DNA of 6,240 bases from Desulfurococcales archaeon (GCA_015521265.1 WAON01000239.1:1-6240); one strand, 5' to 3'. Positions 1 through 6,155 are shown, counted from the stretch's first letter. Program-made: numbers and translations. Notes: generated by a model not told the origin, from the letters alone.

Positions 1-1841
1 GTTATATTGAAGGCTACTCTGCCGGAGAGTATTGTATTATTATCCAGCCCGTTAACTATAATTAACGGCTTAACCGAGTCTTTAACGACATATAACTTTA
101 TGATTCTAATAGTCTTGTTTCCGCTGGTAAATTCTAACCTAAGGATTAATGGGCCGTCGGGTAGACCGGATAAGTTGAATCTATATGTATTGATACCTTG
201 TAAAACTGTTTCTTCACTTATAAGGGTATTGTTGATGTAAATAGTCATATTGTATTGGGCGGCTGATTGAATAGTTAATTTTAGAGTGTTCCGGATGTAG
301 GAATAATTGCTCGGGGCTAGGACCAAGATTGAATTATTTACGATATAAATATTAATGATCTTCCAATCGCTTAGTCCCTGATTGTTCCACGCAGTAATAT
401 TCACCCTGTATTCTCCGGGTGTTAGATTATAGTATTCATCTATTATGCTCGAGTAGTATAATTTACCTATAGTACTGGATTCGTTCTCTATCTGTAATTG
501 AATACAGCATATTCCTGATTCTGGATCACTAGCCTTAGCTTCTACGTGTAATTCTCCATTAATAACCGACTGATTAACGGGGCTGTGGATTGTTATGTTT
601 GGGGGTGTTTCATCGATTATTGTTTCTGTTAGAGTATAGTGTAGTATGGAATAGTTTCTACCGGTCTTATTGTAGCCTGCTAGTATAATGTGGATTGAAC
701 TGTTCTGTATAGCCAGGTTGTAGGGGGAGTCTATTAGTTCTAGGTGGTAGTCGAAGCCTATTCTCCGCAAGCTATTATTGACTGTATAGTATGCGTAGAA
801 TAAATTCCCGATATGTATGATGGGATCTGGGAGCATGTCGTTATCAATGCTCTTTACAATGAACAACTGGGATAGATCGGTTTCAGCCGGCAGATTAAAC
901 TCTAACGTTTTATTATGTAGTGGGTCATAGTATGTTATTGTTCCATTATCCTGTATAATTGCTAGGCAATTGTATGCGGCGTAGAATCCATATATCTTCT
1001 GTGAGTCTATGTTTGTCTGGTAAATAGATTGTTCTGTAGTATTTAATGTTGTAACGGCTAGTTTACCCGTCTTATTCATCAATATTATTATTTGTCTATT
1101 AATAACTATTGGCTCCTCGAATAGGGGTGTGCCGTTTATTTTTATTGTCTTGTTTAAAGCCGATATAGTTGTTGAATCGTTTATAACTGTAATGTTTACC
1201 GCTACTCCAGTGTAGTTTATTGTTTGTGGTGTTTCTTCATCACTATAGATTCCTATGTTTCCATAATAGCGTGATTCATAATTTACTTCTTCTACGCCGT
1301 TATAATTGATTACCTCGTTGTCTAGGTTTATGGTGAATTTTACAAGGTATTTACCTGTTTGACTTATTTTTACCGCTTCTAACCCAATAAGTAGTTCATT
1401 ACCCTGCATTAATGCTTCTGTTAAACCTGTTGGAATCATATTATTCTCTTCAACAGTCTCCTGATCAACTGTTCTCATCGTAATGGTGTCGAATAGTGTA
1501 ATGGTTATCGTGGGTCTTGAATAACCTATTATGACTAGGTATTTATTGACGGGTATTATGTTTCTAGGAATTGTTGGGAGGATTATTCTCGTACTATTAC
1601 CGTCTCTATATACTTCTACATCACTCAAATGGAAGACTGCTTCTACGAGTTTATCCCCTATGTTGAATATTCGGTATCCATATATGGGGTCATCGTCAAT
1701 CATTTTCCCCGCTGGAACCATGTAGTATCCAGTTGATTGGTTTTCCAGCGTGTTTTCTATATGTGTTACTGTGCTAACTTGGCTTATGGGTGTTAGTAGT
1801 GATAGTGTTATGAGGATTACTATTATTAATCGATCATTCAT
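1..1841 (-). CDS. Secreted/surface glycoprotein with Ig-like domains (C-terminus outside window)
   Basis: The frame is open from ATG at 1841 down to base 1 (613 codons, no stop). An in-frame TAG lies two codons upstream (1847-1845), so this ATG is the only start; GGTGTGG at 1854-1848 is a modest ribosome site. Residues 5-18 are a hydrophobic core (LIIVILITLSLLTP) behind a short charged end, as in a Sec signal sequence. The rest is hydrophilic, beta-rich and Asn/Thr/Ile-rich, with about 28 N-X-S/T sequons by hand count. From D410 a typical Ig-like fold starts (DETPPNIT, then a DPESGI segment and LTPGEYRVNITA); a second covers about 500-595 and a third begins near 597. Residues 30-400 are unrecognised, perhaps propeller-like. 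Cys are rare: C292 and an adjacent pair C445-C446. It is probably an extracellular, heavily N-glycosylated structural, adhesion or binding protein. A C-terminal membrane anchor would lie outside the window. The function is unknown. Confidence 0.85.
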   Translation of the reverse strand, partial: MNDRLIIVILITLSLLTPISQVSTVTHIENTLENQSTGYYMVPAGKMIDDDPIYGYRIFNIGDKLVEAVFHLSDVEVYRDGNSTRIILPTIPRNIIPVNKYLVIIGYSRPTITITLFDTITMRTVDQETVEENNMIPTGLTEALMQGNELLIGLEAVKISQTGKYLVKFTINLDNEVINYNGVEEVNYESRYYGNIGIYSDEETPQTINYTGVAVNITVINDSTTISALNKTIKINGTPLFEEPIVINRQIIILMNKTGKLAVTTLNTTEQSIYQTNIDSQKIYGFYAAYNCLAIIQDNGTITYYDPLHNKTLEFNLPAETDLSQLFIVKSIDNDMLPDPIIHIGNLFYAYYTVNNSLRRIGFDYHLELIDSPYNLAIQNSSIHIILAGYNKTGRNYSILHYTLTETIIDETPPNITIHSPVNQSVINGELHVEAKASDPESGICCIQLQIENESSTIGKLYYSSIIDEYYNLTPGEYRVNITAWNNQGLSDWKIINIYIVNNSILVLAPSNYSYIRNTLKLTIQSAAQYNMTIYINNTLISEETVLQGINTYRFNLSGLPDGPLILRLEFTSGNKTIRIIKLYVVKDSVKPLIIVNGLDNNTILSGRVAFNI

Positions 1842-1878
1842 CGACTACCACACCATCCGGCATTATCGCGTCTAAACA

Positions 1879-1886
1879 GTATATAC
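1879..1886 (-). promoter_or_regulatory. Candidate TATA box for the surface glycoprotein gene
   Basis: GTATATAC lies 38-45 bp upstream of the ATG at 1841. With normal archaeal spacing (about 26 bp) transcription would start near 1857, giving a leader of about 16 nt that contains the GGTGTGG ribosome site. The motif is itself palindromic. A second AT-rich candidate (1909-1920) lies further upstream. Confidence 0.45.
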
Positions 1887-1896
1887 GGATGGAAAC

Positions 1897-1913
1897 TATA
1901 GTGTTTCACTATA
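1897..1913. repeat. 7-bp inverted repeat (TATAGTG-TTT-CACTATA), possible operator
   Basis: Perfect 7-bp arms flank a 3-bp spacer, and the 8-bp palindrome CTATATAG follows at 1914-1921. The element lies between the two divergent genes, just upstream of the minus-strand TATA candidate and about 36 bp upstream of the plus-strand TATA candidate. It could therefore bind a dimeric regulator acting on one or both genes. AT-rich DNA gives short palindromes by chance, so the role is inferred. Confidence 0.4.
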
Positions 1914-1948
1914 CTATATAGGTTTACCAGTAATGCTTAGTGTAGCGT

Positions 1949-1958
1949 TATAATTTTA
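1949..1958 (+). promoter_or_regulatory. Candidate TATA box for the Thi4-like gene
   Basis: TATAATTTTA sits in an AT-rich patch. Normal spacing puts the transcription start near 1980, leaving a leader of about 35 nt that includes the GAGGGGTG ribosome site at 1999-2006. Another TATA-like run, CTTTTAAG at 1992-1999, would start transcription inside the coding region and is less likely. Confidence 0.45.
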
Positions 1959-1998
1959 ATATCATACTGTATAGAACCTATTCCCAGTAGGCTTTTAA

Positions 1999-2006
1999 GA
2001 GGGGTG
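1999..2006 (+). promoter_or_regulatory. Shine-Dalgarno site that supports a CTG start
   Basis: GAGGGGTG matches the archaeal anti-Shine-Dalgarno well. It lies 8 nt before the in-frame CTG at 2015, which is normal spacing. It is 68 nt before the first in-frame conventional start (TTG at 2075), which would also remove the FAD-binding motif. The site therefore argues for initiation near 2015. Confidence 0.55.
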
Positions 2007-2014
2007 TTGTTGTT

Positions 2015-2755
2015 CTGGATAAGAAGTATGATGTCGTTGTTTTTGGCTCCGGCTATGCTGGGTTAGCATCTATATTGAAGCTCCTAAGTAGTGGTAAACA
2101 TGTTTTACTCGTTGAGCAGGAGCCTGGTGTTAGTCATAAATCTTATTATGGAGGGATCGGCTTAGACGGCCTTGTCCTGGTCTCGAGTAAATATCTTGAA
2201 TTACTGGATGAGTTTAGGGTTGATGCTAGGCCTCGATTGAAGAGTGGGGAGGGTTCCTGGTTTTACGGGTTAGAGCTCCTTGTTGCTATGCTTGATAGGG
2301 CTTTTAGGATGGGTTTGGATATGATCGTTGACTCGGTAGTGGAGCCTTTCTATGATTATAGTGAAGATTCATGGTTTAGTATTAAGGGTGTTTTGGTTAA
2401 GGGGTTTGGTACGGATTTCTCCGACACCCTATACACTGTTGAATCCAATGTATTGATCGATGCATCGAGTACTGCGGGACTCGTTAACGCGGTGATTGAG
2501 CGCTTAAAACTCGACGTTCCAATGAATGGTTTCGGCCCAAATATTCCGGGTAATGATGAAATAGTTTCCAAGACTGGCTGGCTCATACCTGGAGTGATAG
2601 CTGCGGGACTCGCTGTTTCGATGATAACCGGCTCACCACTGCCTTTCCCAGATATTGGGCCTCTAATAGCTAGTGGTATAAGGGCGGGGGAATTAGCGTT
2701 GAAGGGGCCTGGTAGTATTAGTAATAGGAATTATATTCATCCGGGCATTATATGA
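2015..2755 (+). CDS. Thi4-fold FAD/NAD-binding protein, divergent, probable non-canonical CTG start
   Basis: From CTG at 2015 the protein has 246 residues. It opens with a strand and dinucleotide-binding loop (DVVVFGSGYAG; GxGxxG at 11-16) and the acidic residue E34 that ends beta-2. The order of later segments follows archaeal Thi4 (thiazole synthase / ribose-1,5-bisphosphate isomerase family): a GGIG segment (46-49), an SxxFxxxL-like helix (81-100), VLIDAS (145-151), a PGVIAAGLAV strand and loop (192-201), and a terminal GP-x-SG-helix (215-231). Thi4 hallmarks are missing. The DATGHD stretch, with the catalytic His (Cys in yeast), reads DASSTA (149-154), and the RMGP motif reads PDIGP. The N-terminal extension usual before the Rossmann strand is also absent. 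It probably binds FAD or NAD but is unlikely to make thiazole; the true reaction is unknown. The reading frame is open back to 1991 but contains no ATG, GTG or TTG before 2075. Its tail overlaps the opposing gene by 8 bp. Confidence 0.75.
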   Translation: MDKKYDVVVFGSGYAGLASILKLLSSGKHVLLVEQEPGVSHKSYYGGIGLDGLVLVSSKYLELLDEFRVDARPRLKSGEGSWFYGLELLVAMLDRAFRMGLDMIVDSVVEPFYDYSEDSWFSIKGVLVKGFGTDFSDTLYTVESNVLIDASSTAGLVNAVIERLKLDVPMNGFGPNIPGNDEIVSKTGWLIPGVIAAGLAVSMITGSPLPFPDIGPLIASGIRAGELALKGPGSISNRNYIHPGII

Positions 2756-3782
2756 TCCCTGCAAGGATTAGCGAGACTATACCGATCAATGCTTGTAGTA
2801 GTAGGATTACCGCTACAACTCCTTTCTCCGTAGCCCTACCCCTAATCCTTAACTGGATCTTTATTGCCCAATGTGTTAAACTATATGATTTATCGTAGGG
2901 AGGGTATAAGCCGTTACTAATTACTTTCGCGAAGTTCTCCTTGTATACCCCGTCTCGAAGGCCTCTTAGGAATAGTAGGAACTCGATGAAGTATAGCGTG
3001 AAGAGCATTAAGCCGAATTTCTCGAAGTTTCCTAGGACAATTATCGATGCATAATATGCCCCAAGCCCGTATGTGAAACTGTTTCCGGGGAATGTTTTAG
3101 CAGGGTACCAGTTGTATACTAGGAATCCGAGTATTGCAGGGATCATTATAATGGATGCTTCTAGGCTTGGATGAATATCATGCATGTAGGTGTAGATCCC
3201 TGTGAAGATCATTAAGAGTAGGGCTTGCCCCGCTTCAAGCCCATTATAGCCGGCGATCATGTTGAAAGCGTTAGCTGCTCCAAGGATTCCTATAGGGACT
3301 ATTACGAGTGGGTACAGTATTCCGAAATCCACCGGGCCTATGAAGGGTAGGGCCATAGTTGAATAGCCGGCTTTGATCACGACCATCGGTATTGCTAGTG
3401 GGGCCATTGCGAGTATCCTAGCGGTCGGCTTTAAACCCTTCTTCCAACCCAGTATATCGTCTAGGAATCCTAGGAAGCTAGCCATGAATAGTAATAGTGA
3501 GAGAGCCATGAGTTCTAGAAGGTATTTCTTGCCTAAACCGGTATAGATTCTTAGAGCGATATAGGTTAGCAGCCCGAAGCTCGCACCGATCGAGACCCAT
3601 ATCCCGCCGGCTTCCACAACAGCTGGCTTACCAGGCTTATTCATGTCTCTACCGATAAGCCCTATCTCCCTACCCCTCTCAACCCACCAGGCTACGAAGA
3701 AGAGTGTTGCAGCTAGGCTGATTAGTGAGGAGATTAATATGAAGATGTCGTCGAGGCTGAATATTCCGAAGATATTCCTCAT
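2748..3782 (-). CDS. aglH: UDP-GlcNAc:polyprenyl-phosphate GlcNAc-1-phosphate transferase (ALG7/AglH-like)
   Basis: This is a 344-residue multi-pass membrane protein (about ten hydrophobic segments) of the polyprenyl-phosphate hexose-1-phosphate transferase family. The motifs are closest to eukaryotic ALG7/DPAGT1: GRDMNKPGKP (44-53), FLDDILGW (106-113, with the D108-D109 pair), NAFNMIAGYNGLEAGQ (171-186), and NWYPAKTFPGNSFTYG (224-239). Such enzymes move GlcNAc-1-phosphate (or a related sugar phosphate) from the UDP sugar to dolichyl phosphate on the cytosolic membrane face, the first step of N-glycan assembly. One position is odd: the FxGD motif reads FPGN (N234). ATG at 3782 is the only start before an upstream stop at 3828-3830. 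The XPF gene ends 95 bp upstream on the same strand, so they may be co-transcribed; a weak TATA candidate lies at 3855-3863. The exact sugar is inferred, as is the symbol. Confidence 0.88.
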   Translation of the reverse strand: MRNIFGIFSLDDIFILISSLISLAATLFFVAWWVERGREIGLIGRDMNKPGKPAVVEAGGIWVSIGASFGLLTYIALRIYTGLGKKYLLELMALSLLLFMASFLGFLDDILGWKKGLKPTARILAMAPLAIPMVVIKAGYSTMALPFIGPVDFGILYPLVIVPIGILGAANAFNMIAGYNGLEAGQALLLMIFTGIYTYMHDIHPSLEASIIMIPAILGFLVYNWYPAKTFPGNSFTYGLGAYYASIIVLGNFEKFGLMLFTLYFIEFLLFLRGLRDGVYKENFAKVISNGLYPPYDKSYSLTHWAIKIQLRIRGRATEKGVVAVILLLQALIGIVSLILAGII

Positions 3783-3877
3783 ACCCTTTAAACCTCGATC
3801 ATCGGCTACCCGTTTAGCTTGAAACCATTAACCCTTACCGGGGCCAACGTAGTACCTAAAATAATAGTTATTTACAA

Positions 3878-4642
3878 TTATGATTTATTAGTAGTGTCTT
3901 CTTCAGGCTTCCACTCTGTGTTGAATAACTGGTAGATCTCCTTAGCCCTCTTCTCGCCGATTCCTTCAACAGTCATTAACTCTTTAACATCCGCGTTAGC
4001 TATTGCTTTCAGCGTCTTGAATCTCTCGAGTAGTTTCCGCGCTAGCTTAGGGCCTACTAGTCCTTCTGCAACGTATAGTATTCGTTGATTCAGCGTCAAG
4101 GGTTTCTTTTCAACCCTCATACGGTAAACCTTCTTCTCCTCCGGCTTACCGAGGCTCTTAGCTTTCGCAGCGAGCCATTCAATAGTTGCTTTCTTATTGG
4201 GCGTGTTTAGGACTGGTATTTGGAAGTCTAGTATTAGGGAATCAATTACTCTGAGTACTGATTGTATCCTCCAGCCGCGGTATTTCTCTAGGGCTCCAAG
4301 CCATCCCTCAACAATTATCAAGGGTTGATGCCCGTCCTTGACAGCTGCTTCTTTTAATAGTTTAGCCTGCTCCCATATTCTATTATCCCTAATACTATTA
4401 CCTAGATCGGTAACCGTCTTCCTTTCAACGAGCAGGCTCTGCTTACCGGGAGAAGCTAGTAATAAGAAGTCTCCAGCAGGCAAGTACTGTACACTAATCC
4501 TTATCCCCTTGCTTGTTAATTCCCTACGAAACTCCGGGTGTTTAGCGTCTTCCCTCGAATCAATAATTATATCTACTGGTGTTAACAAGTACAATGAATT
4601 CACCATACAACATCTGTACCGGTTTAAATCGATATTCATCAT
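3878..4642 (-). CDS. xpf: XPF/ERCC4-family structure-specific endonuclease (short crenarchaeal form)
   Basis: The 254-residue protein has an N-terminal ERCC4 nuclease domain and a C-terminal tandem helix-hairpin-helix domain, with no helicase, as in crenarchaeal XPF. The catalytic set is complete: DSRE (28-31), GD (57-58) and ERKxxxD (E73, R74, K75, D79). The HhH hairpins are near 192-208 (EGLVGPKLARKLL) and 225-240 (VEGIGEKRAKEI). Family members act as dimers, usually with PCNA, and cut 3'-flap, splayed or branched DNA near duplex junctions during repair and fork processing. No clear PCNA-interacting box (Qxxhxxaa) is visible at the C-terminus (FNTEWKPEEDTTNKS). The start is uncertain. ATG at 4642 or 4639 has GGGAG just upstream, while ATG at 4606 (MVNSLYLL) has a TTTAAA box about 20 bp upstream and removes 12 residues not expected in the fold. 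It is divergent from the 4765 gene. Confidence 0.93.
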   Translation of the reverse strand: MMNIDLNRYRCCMVNSLYLLTPVDIIIDSREDAKHPEFRRELTSKGIRISVQYLPAGDFLLLASPGKQSLLVERKTVTDLGNSIRDNRIWEQAKLLKEAAVKDGHQPLIIVEGWLGALEKYRGWRIQSVLRVIDSLILDFQIPVLNTPNKKATIEWLAAKAKSLGKPEEKKVYRMRVEKKPLTLNQRILYVAEGLVGPKLARKLLERFKTLKAIANADVKELMTVEGIGEKRAKEIYQLFNTEWKPEEDTTNKS

Positions 4643-4668
4643 TCTCCCAATCGTGTTAATAAATCGAT
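4623..4668 (-). promoter_or_regulatory. xpf: Two tandem TATA-like boxes in a 9-bp direct repeat upstream of xpf
   Basis: On the minus strand, TTTATTAA (4663-4656) and TTTAAA (4628-4623) each overlap a copy of ATCGATTTA (plus-strand TAAATCGAT at 4660-4668 and 4625-4633, 35 bp apart). The distal box would give a start near 4634. The proximal one would give a start near 4600, close to the alternative ATG at 4606 or GTG at 4603. The gene may therefore have two starts, or only one box may be used. Confidence 0.4.
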
Positions 4669-4681
4669 TCTTTTCATTAGT

Positions 4682-4698
4682 GAAGCTTGCTTCTAGAA
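4682..4698. repeat. Overlapping palindromes GAAGC-TT-GCTTC and TTCTAGAA, possible operator
   Basis: A 5+2+5 inverted repeat (4682-4693) shares its last three bases with a perfect 8-bp palindrome (4691-4698). Both lie just upstream of the TATA candidate at 4703-4710, where a repressor or activator of the 4765 gene could bind. Because that gene encodes a winged-helix protein, autoregulation is a reasonable but unproven reading. Confidence 0.35.
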
Positions 4699-4702
4699 AA
4701 AT

Positions 4703-4710
4703 AATTTAAT
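4703..4710 (+). promoter_or_regulatory. Candidate TATA box for the threonine-synthase-like gene
   Basis: AATTTAAT follows an A-rich stretch (4697-4701). The predicted transcription start is near 4732, giving a leader of about 33 nt that contains the strong GGGGAGGT ribosome site. Confidence 0.45.
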
Positions 4711-4754
4711 ACTAGTAATAGCTGTTCTATGTTTGATTAACTATTATTACTTCC

Positions 4755-4762
4755 GGGGAGGT
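4755..4762 (+). promoter_or_regulatory. Strong Shine-Dalgarno site unusually close to a TTG start
   Basis: GGGGAGGT is a near-ideal ribosome site but ends only 2 nt before TTG at 4765. An in-frame TAA at 4738-4740 excludes earlier starts. The next conventional in-frame start (GTG at 4783) would remove the first zinc-ribbon cysteine. TTG at 4765 is therefore taken as the start despite the tight spacing; GTT at 4768 or CTC at 4771 would be better spaced but non-canonical. Confidence 0.5.
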
Positions 4763-4764
4763 TT

Positions 4765-6072
4765 TTGGTTCTCTTCAAATGTGTGAAATGTGGTAGAAGT
4801 CATAGTAAACCATTGATAACTTGTAGTTATTGTGGTGGTCTAGTTAGGCCTGTTTATGAATGGTTTTGGAATCCCCGCCGCGGCGTGGAGGGTATTTGGG
4901 GTTTTAGAGATATGCTTCCGAGGCTTGATCGATGGATAGGCCTTGGAGAGGCTTGGACCCCATTAATACCTAGTAGCCGCTTATTCAGGGATCAAACGGT
5001 TTATTTCAAGGATGAGGGGAGGAATCCTACTGGTAGCTTCAGGGATCGAGCTGCTGCCCTCGTTGTTTCCCATGCTTGCAGTATAGGTGCTAAGAGAATT
5101 ATTCTTGCTAGTGATGGTAATATGGGTGTCAGCGTCTCAGCCTACTCGGCCCGATGCGGCTTGAAGACTAGGATCCTCGTCCCCAGCAGTATTGATCCCG
5201 TGAAAGTATTGTTGATGAAGGCTTTCGGCGGCGAAGTATTAATGCATGATAAGGGTATTGATGAACTCGTCCAGTTATCGAGGATGTATGAGTCTAAGGG
5301 TTACTATAATGCTACGAGCACTCTTAACGCTTTGAGTATTGAGGGTTTGAAGACTATTAGCTACGAGTTATTCCTAGACCTTCCCAGTGTTAGGGAGGTT
5401 TTCATACCATTAGGCAGTGGTCTGACTGTTCTCAGCGTTTATATTGGGTTTAAAGAACTCCTCGAGCATGGATTAATCAATCGCATACCAAAGCTTATCG
5501 GTGTAGAAACATGTGGAAACCCAGTATACTCCATGTTGCTTGGAGCAGGTAAGCATTGCTACGAGAAGCCATTCCCGGGATTATCTTATAAGAAGCCCGT
5601 TCTAGGCAGAATAGTCTCCGACGTATTGAGCAGGAATGGTGGAGTAATCATGGTTAACCGTCGGGAAGCAATTAATGCTGCTAAGCTTTTAAGCAGGCTT
5701 GAAGGATTATTCGTCGAGCCCTCATCAGCCGTAGCGCTTGCTGGAGCATTAAAACATGGAATTAATGACTACGGAGTAGTATTACTAACAGGGCACGGGT
5801 TGAAGGGGCCGTGGATGTATGTTCGGGGAAGCCGTTTAAGGGAGACTAGGATATTTCCGGGAAGCACTAAGCACTTAATACTAGAAATCCTAGCTGAAAA
5901 CCCGGGATTAACAGGGTATGAGGTCTGGAAGGAGCTAGGCTTGAAGATTACTCCTCAAGCAGTATATCAACACCTACGAGACCTCGAAGATCAAGGATAT
6001 GTTGAATCAAGACTATCTGAAGGCAAAAAGAAGTACTATATTACAAGTAAGGCTCGGAAAATAATCAGCTGA
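4765..6072 (+). CDS. Threonine-synthase-like protein with R in place of the PLP lysine, fused to a C-terminal winged helix
   Basis: The 435-residue protein has three parts. Residues 1-30 form a zinc ribbon (C6, C9, C20, C23) common on archaeal threonine synthases. Residues about 55-350 are a fold-type II PLP domain: K82 and E84, NPTGSF (87-92), SDGN (116-119, N119 being the usual PLP-contacting Asn), GSGL (217-220) in place of the GNGGN phosphate loop, EPSSA (318-322) and LTGHGLK (341-347). The Schiff-base lysine of the SFKDR motif is R93 (AGG at 5041-5043). Residues 366-435 resemble a PadR/MarR-like winged helix: a helix near 367-376, TGYEVWKEL (383-391), a recognition helix TPQAVYQHLRDLEDQG (396-411) and a wing ending YYIT. 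Without the lysine, normal threonine synthesis from O-phosphohomoserine is unlikely. A ligand-responsive transcription factor is the favoured inference. The alternative is an enzyme with altered chemistry or a one-base sequence error (AAG to AGG). Confidence 0.88.
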   Translation: MVLFKCVKCGRSHSKPLITCSYCGGLVRPVYEWFWNPRRGVEGIWGFRDMLPRLDRWIGLGEAWTPLIPSSRLFRDQTVYFKDEGRNPTGSFRDRAAALVVSHACSIGAKRIILASDGNMGVSVSAYSARCGLKTRILVPSSIDPVKVLLMKAFGGEVLMHDKGIDELVQLSRMYESKGYYNATSTLNALSIEGLKTISYELFLDLPSVREVFIPLGSGLTVLSVYIGFKELLEHGLINRIPKLIGVETCGNPVYSMLLGAGKHCYEKPFPGLSYKKPVLGRIVSDVLSRNGGVIMVNRREAINAAKLLSRLEGLFVEPSSAVALAGALKHGINDYGVVLLTGHGLKGPWMYVRGSRLRETRIFPGSTKHLILEILAENPGLTGYEVWKELGLKITPQAVYQHLRDLEDQGYVESRLSEGKKKYYITSKARKIIS

Positions 6073-6126
6073 AATGCCTTGTTGAATAGTTATCATTAAC
6101 ATTAATCTATACCTGACCTATCCTCA

Positions 6127-6154
6127 TTGTGCACAAAGTTTTTCACTTTGCAAA
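6127..6154. repeat. Paired palindromes TTGTGCACAA and TTTGCAAA, possible operator
   Basis: A perfect 10-bp palindrome (6127-6136) and an 8-bp palindrome (6147-6154) have centres 19 bp apart. CAAAGT (6134-6139) and ACTTTG (6145-6150) can also pair across a 5-nt loop. The array lies immediately before the AT-rich promoter of the gene starting at 6180. No T-run follows on the plus strand, so an operator is more likely than a terminator. Confidence 0.4.
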
Positions 6155-6155
6155 A

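Noticed and set aside
7..240. 77-codon plus-strand frame
   Set aside because: It is antisense to the continuous 613-codon glycoprotein frame, whose signal sequence, sequons and Ig-like repeats show it is the real gene. No ribosome site or family match was seen.
1531..1725. 64-codon plus-strand frame
   Set aside because: It is antisense to the N-terminal part of the same glycoprotein; its composition looks like a shadow frame.
2553..2559. ATGATGA resembling a C box of an archaeal C/D guide RNA
   Set aside because: No CTGA D box follows at a suitable distance (the nearest are CTGG), and the site lies within coding sequence.
2356..2586. 76-codon minus-strand frame
   Set aside because: It lies wholly inside the Thi4-like gene on the other strand and has no recognisable features.
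4338..4709. 123-codon plus-strand frame with hydrophobic stretches
   Set aside because: It is antisense to the XPF nuclease domain, whose catalytic motifs are complete, and it extends across the divergent promoter region.
4765..6072. Plain annotation as threonine synthase (thrC)
   Set aside because: The Schiff-base lysine is arginine and a winged-helix domain is attached, so assigning the enzyme activity would go beyond the evidence.
6134..6150. CAAAGT/ACTTTG hairpin as a transcription terminator for the 4765 gene
   Set aside because: No T-run follows on the plus strand. It overlaps palindromes placed just before the next promoter, so an operator reading fits better.
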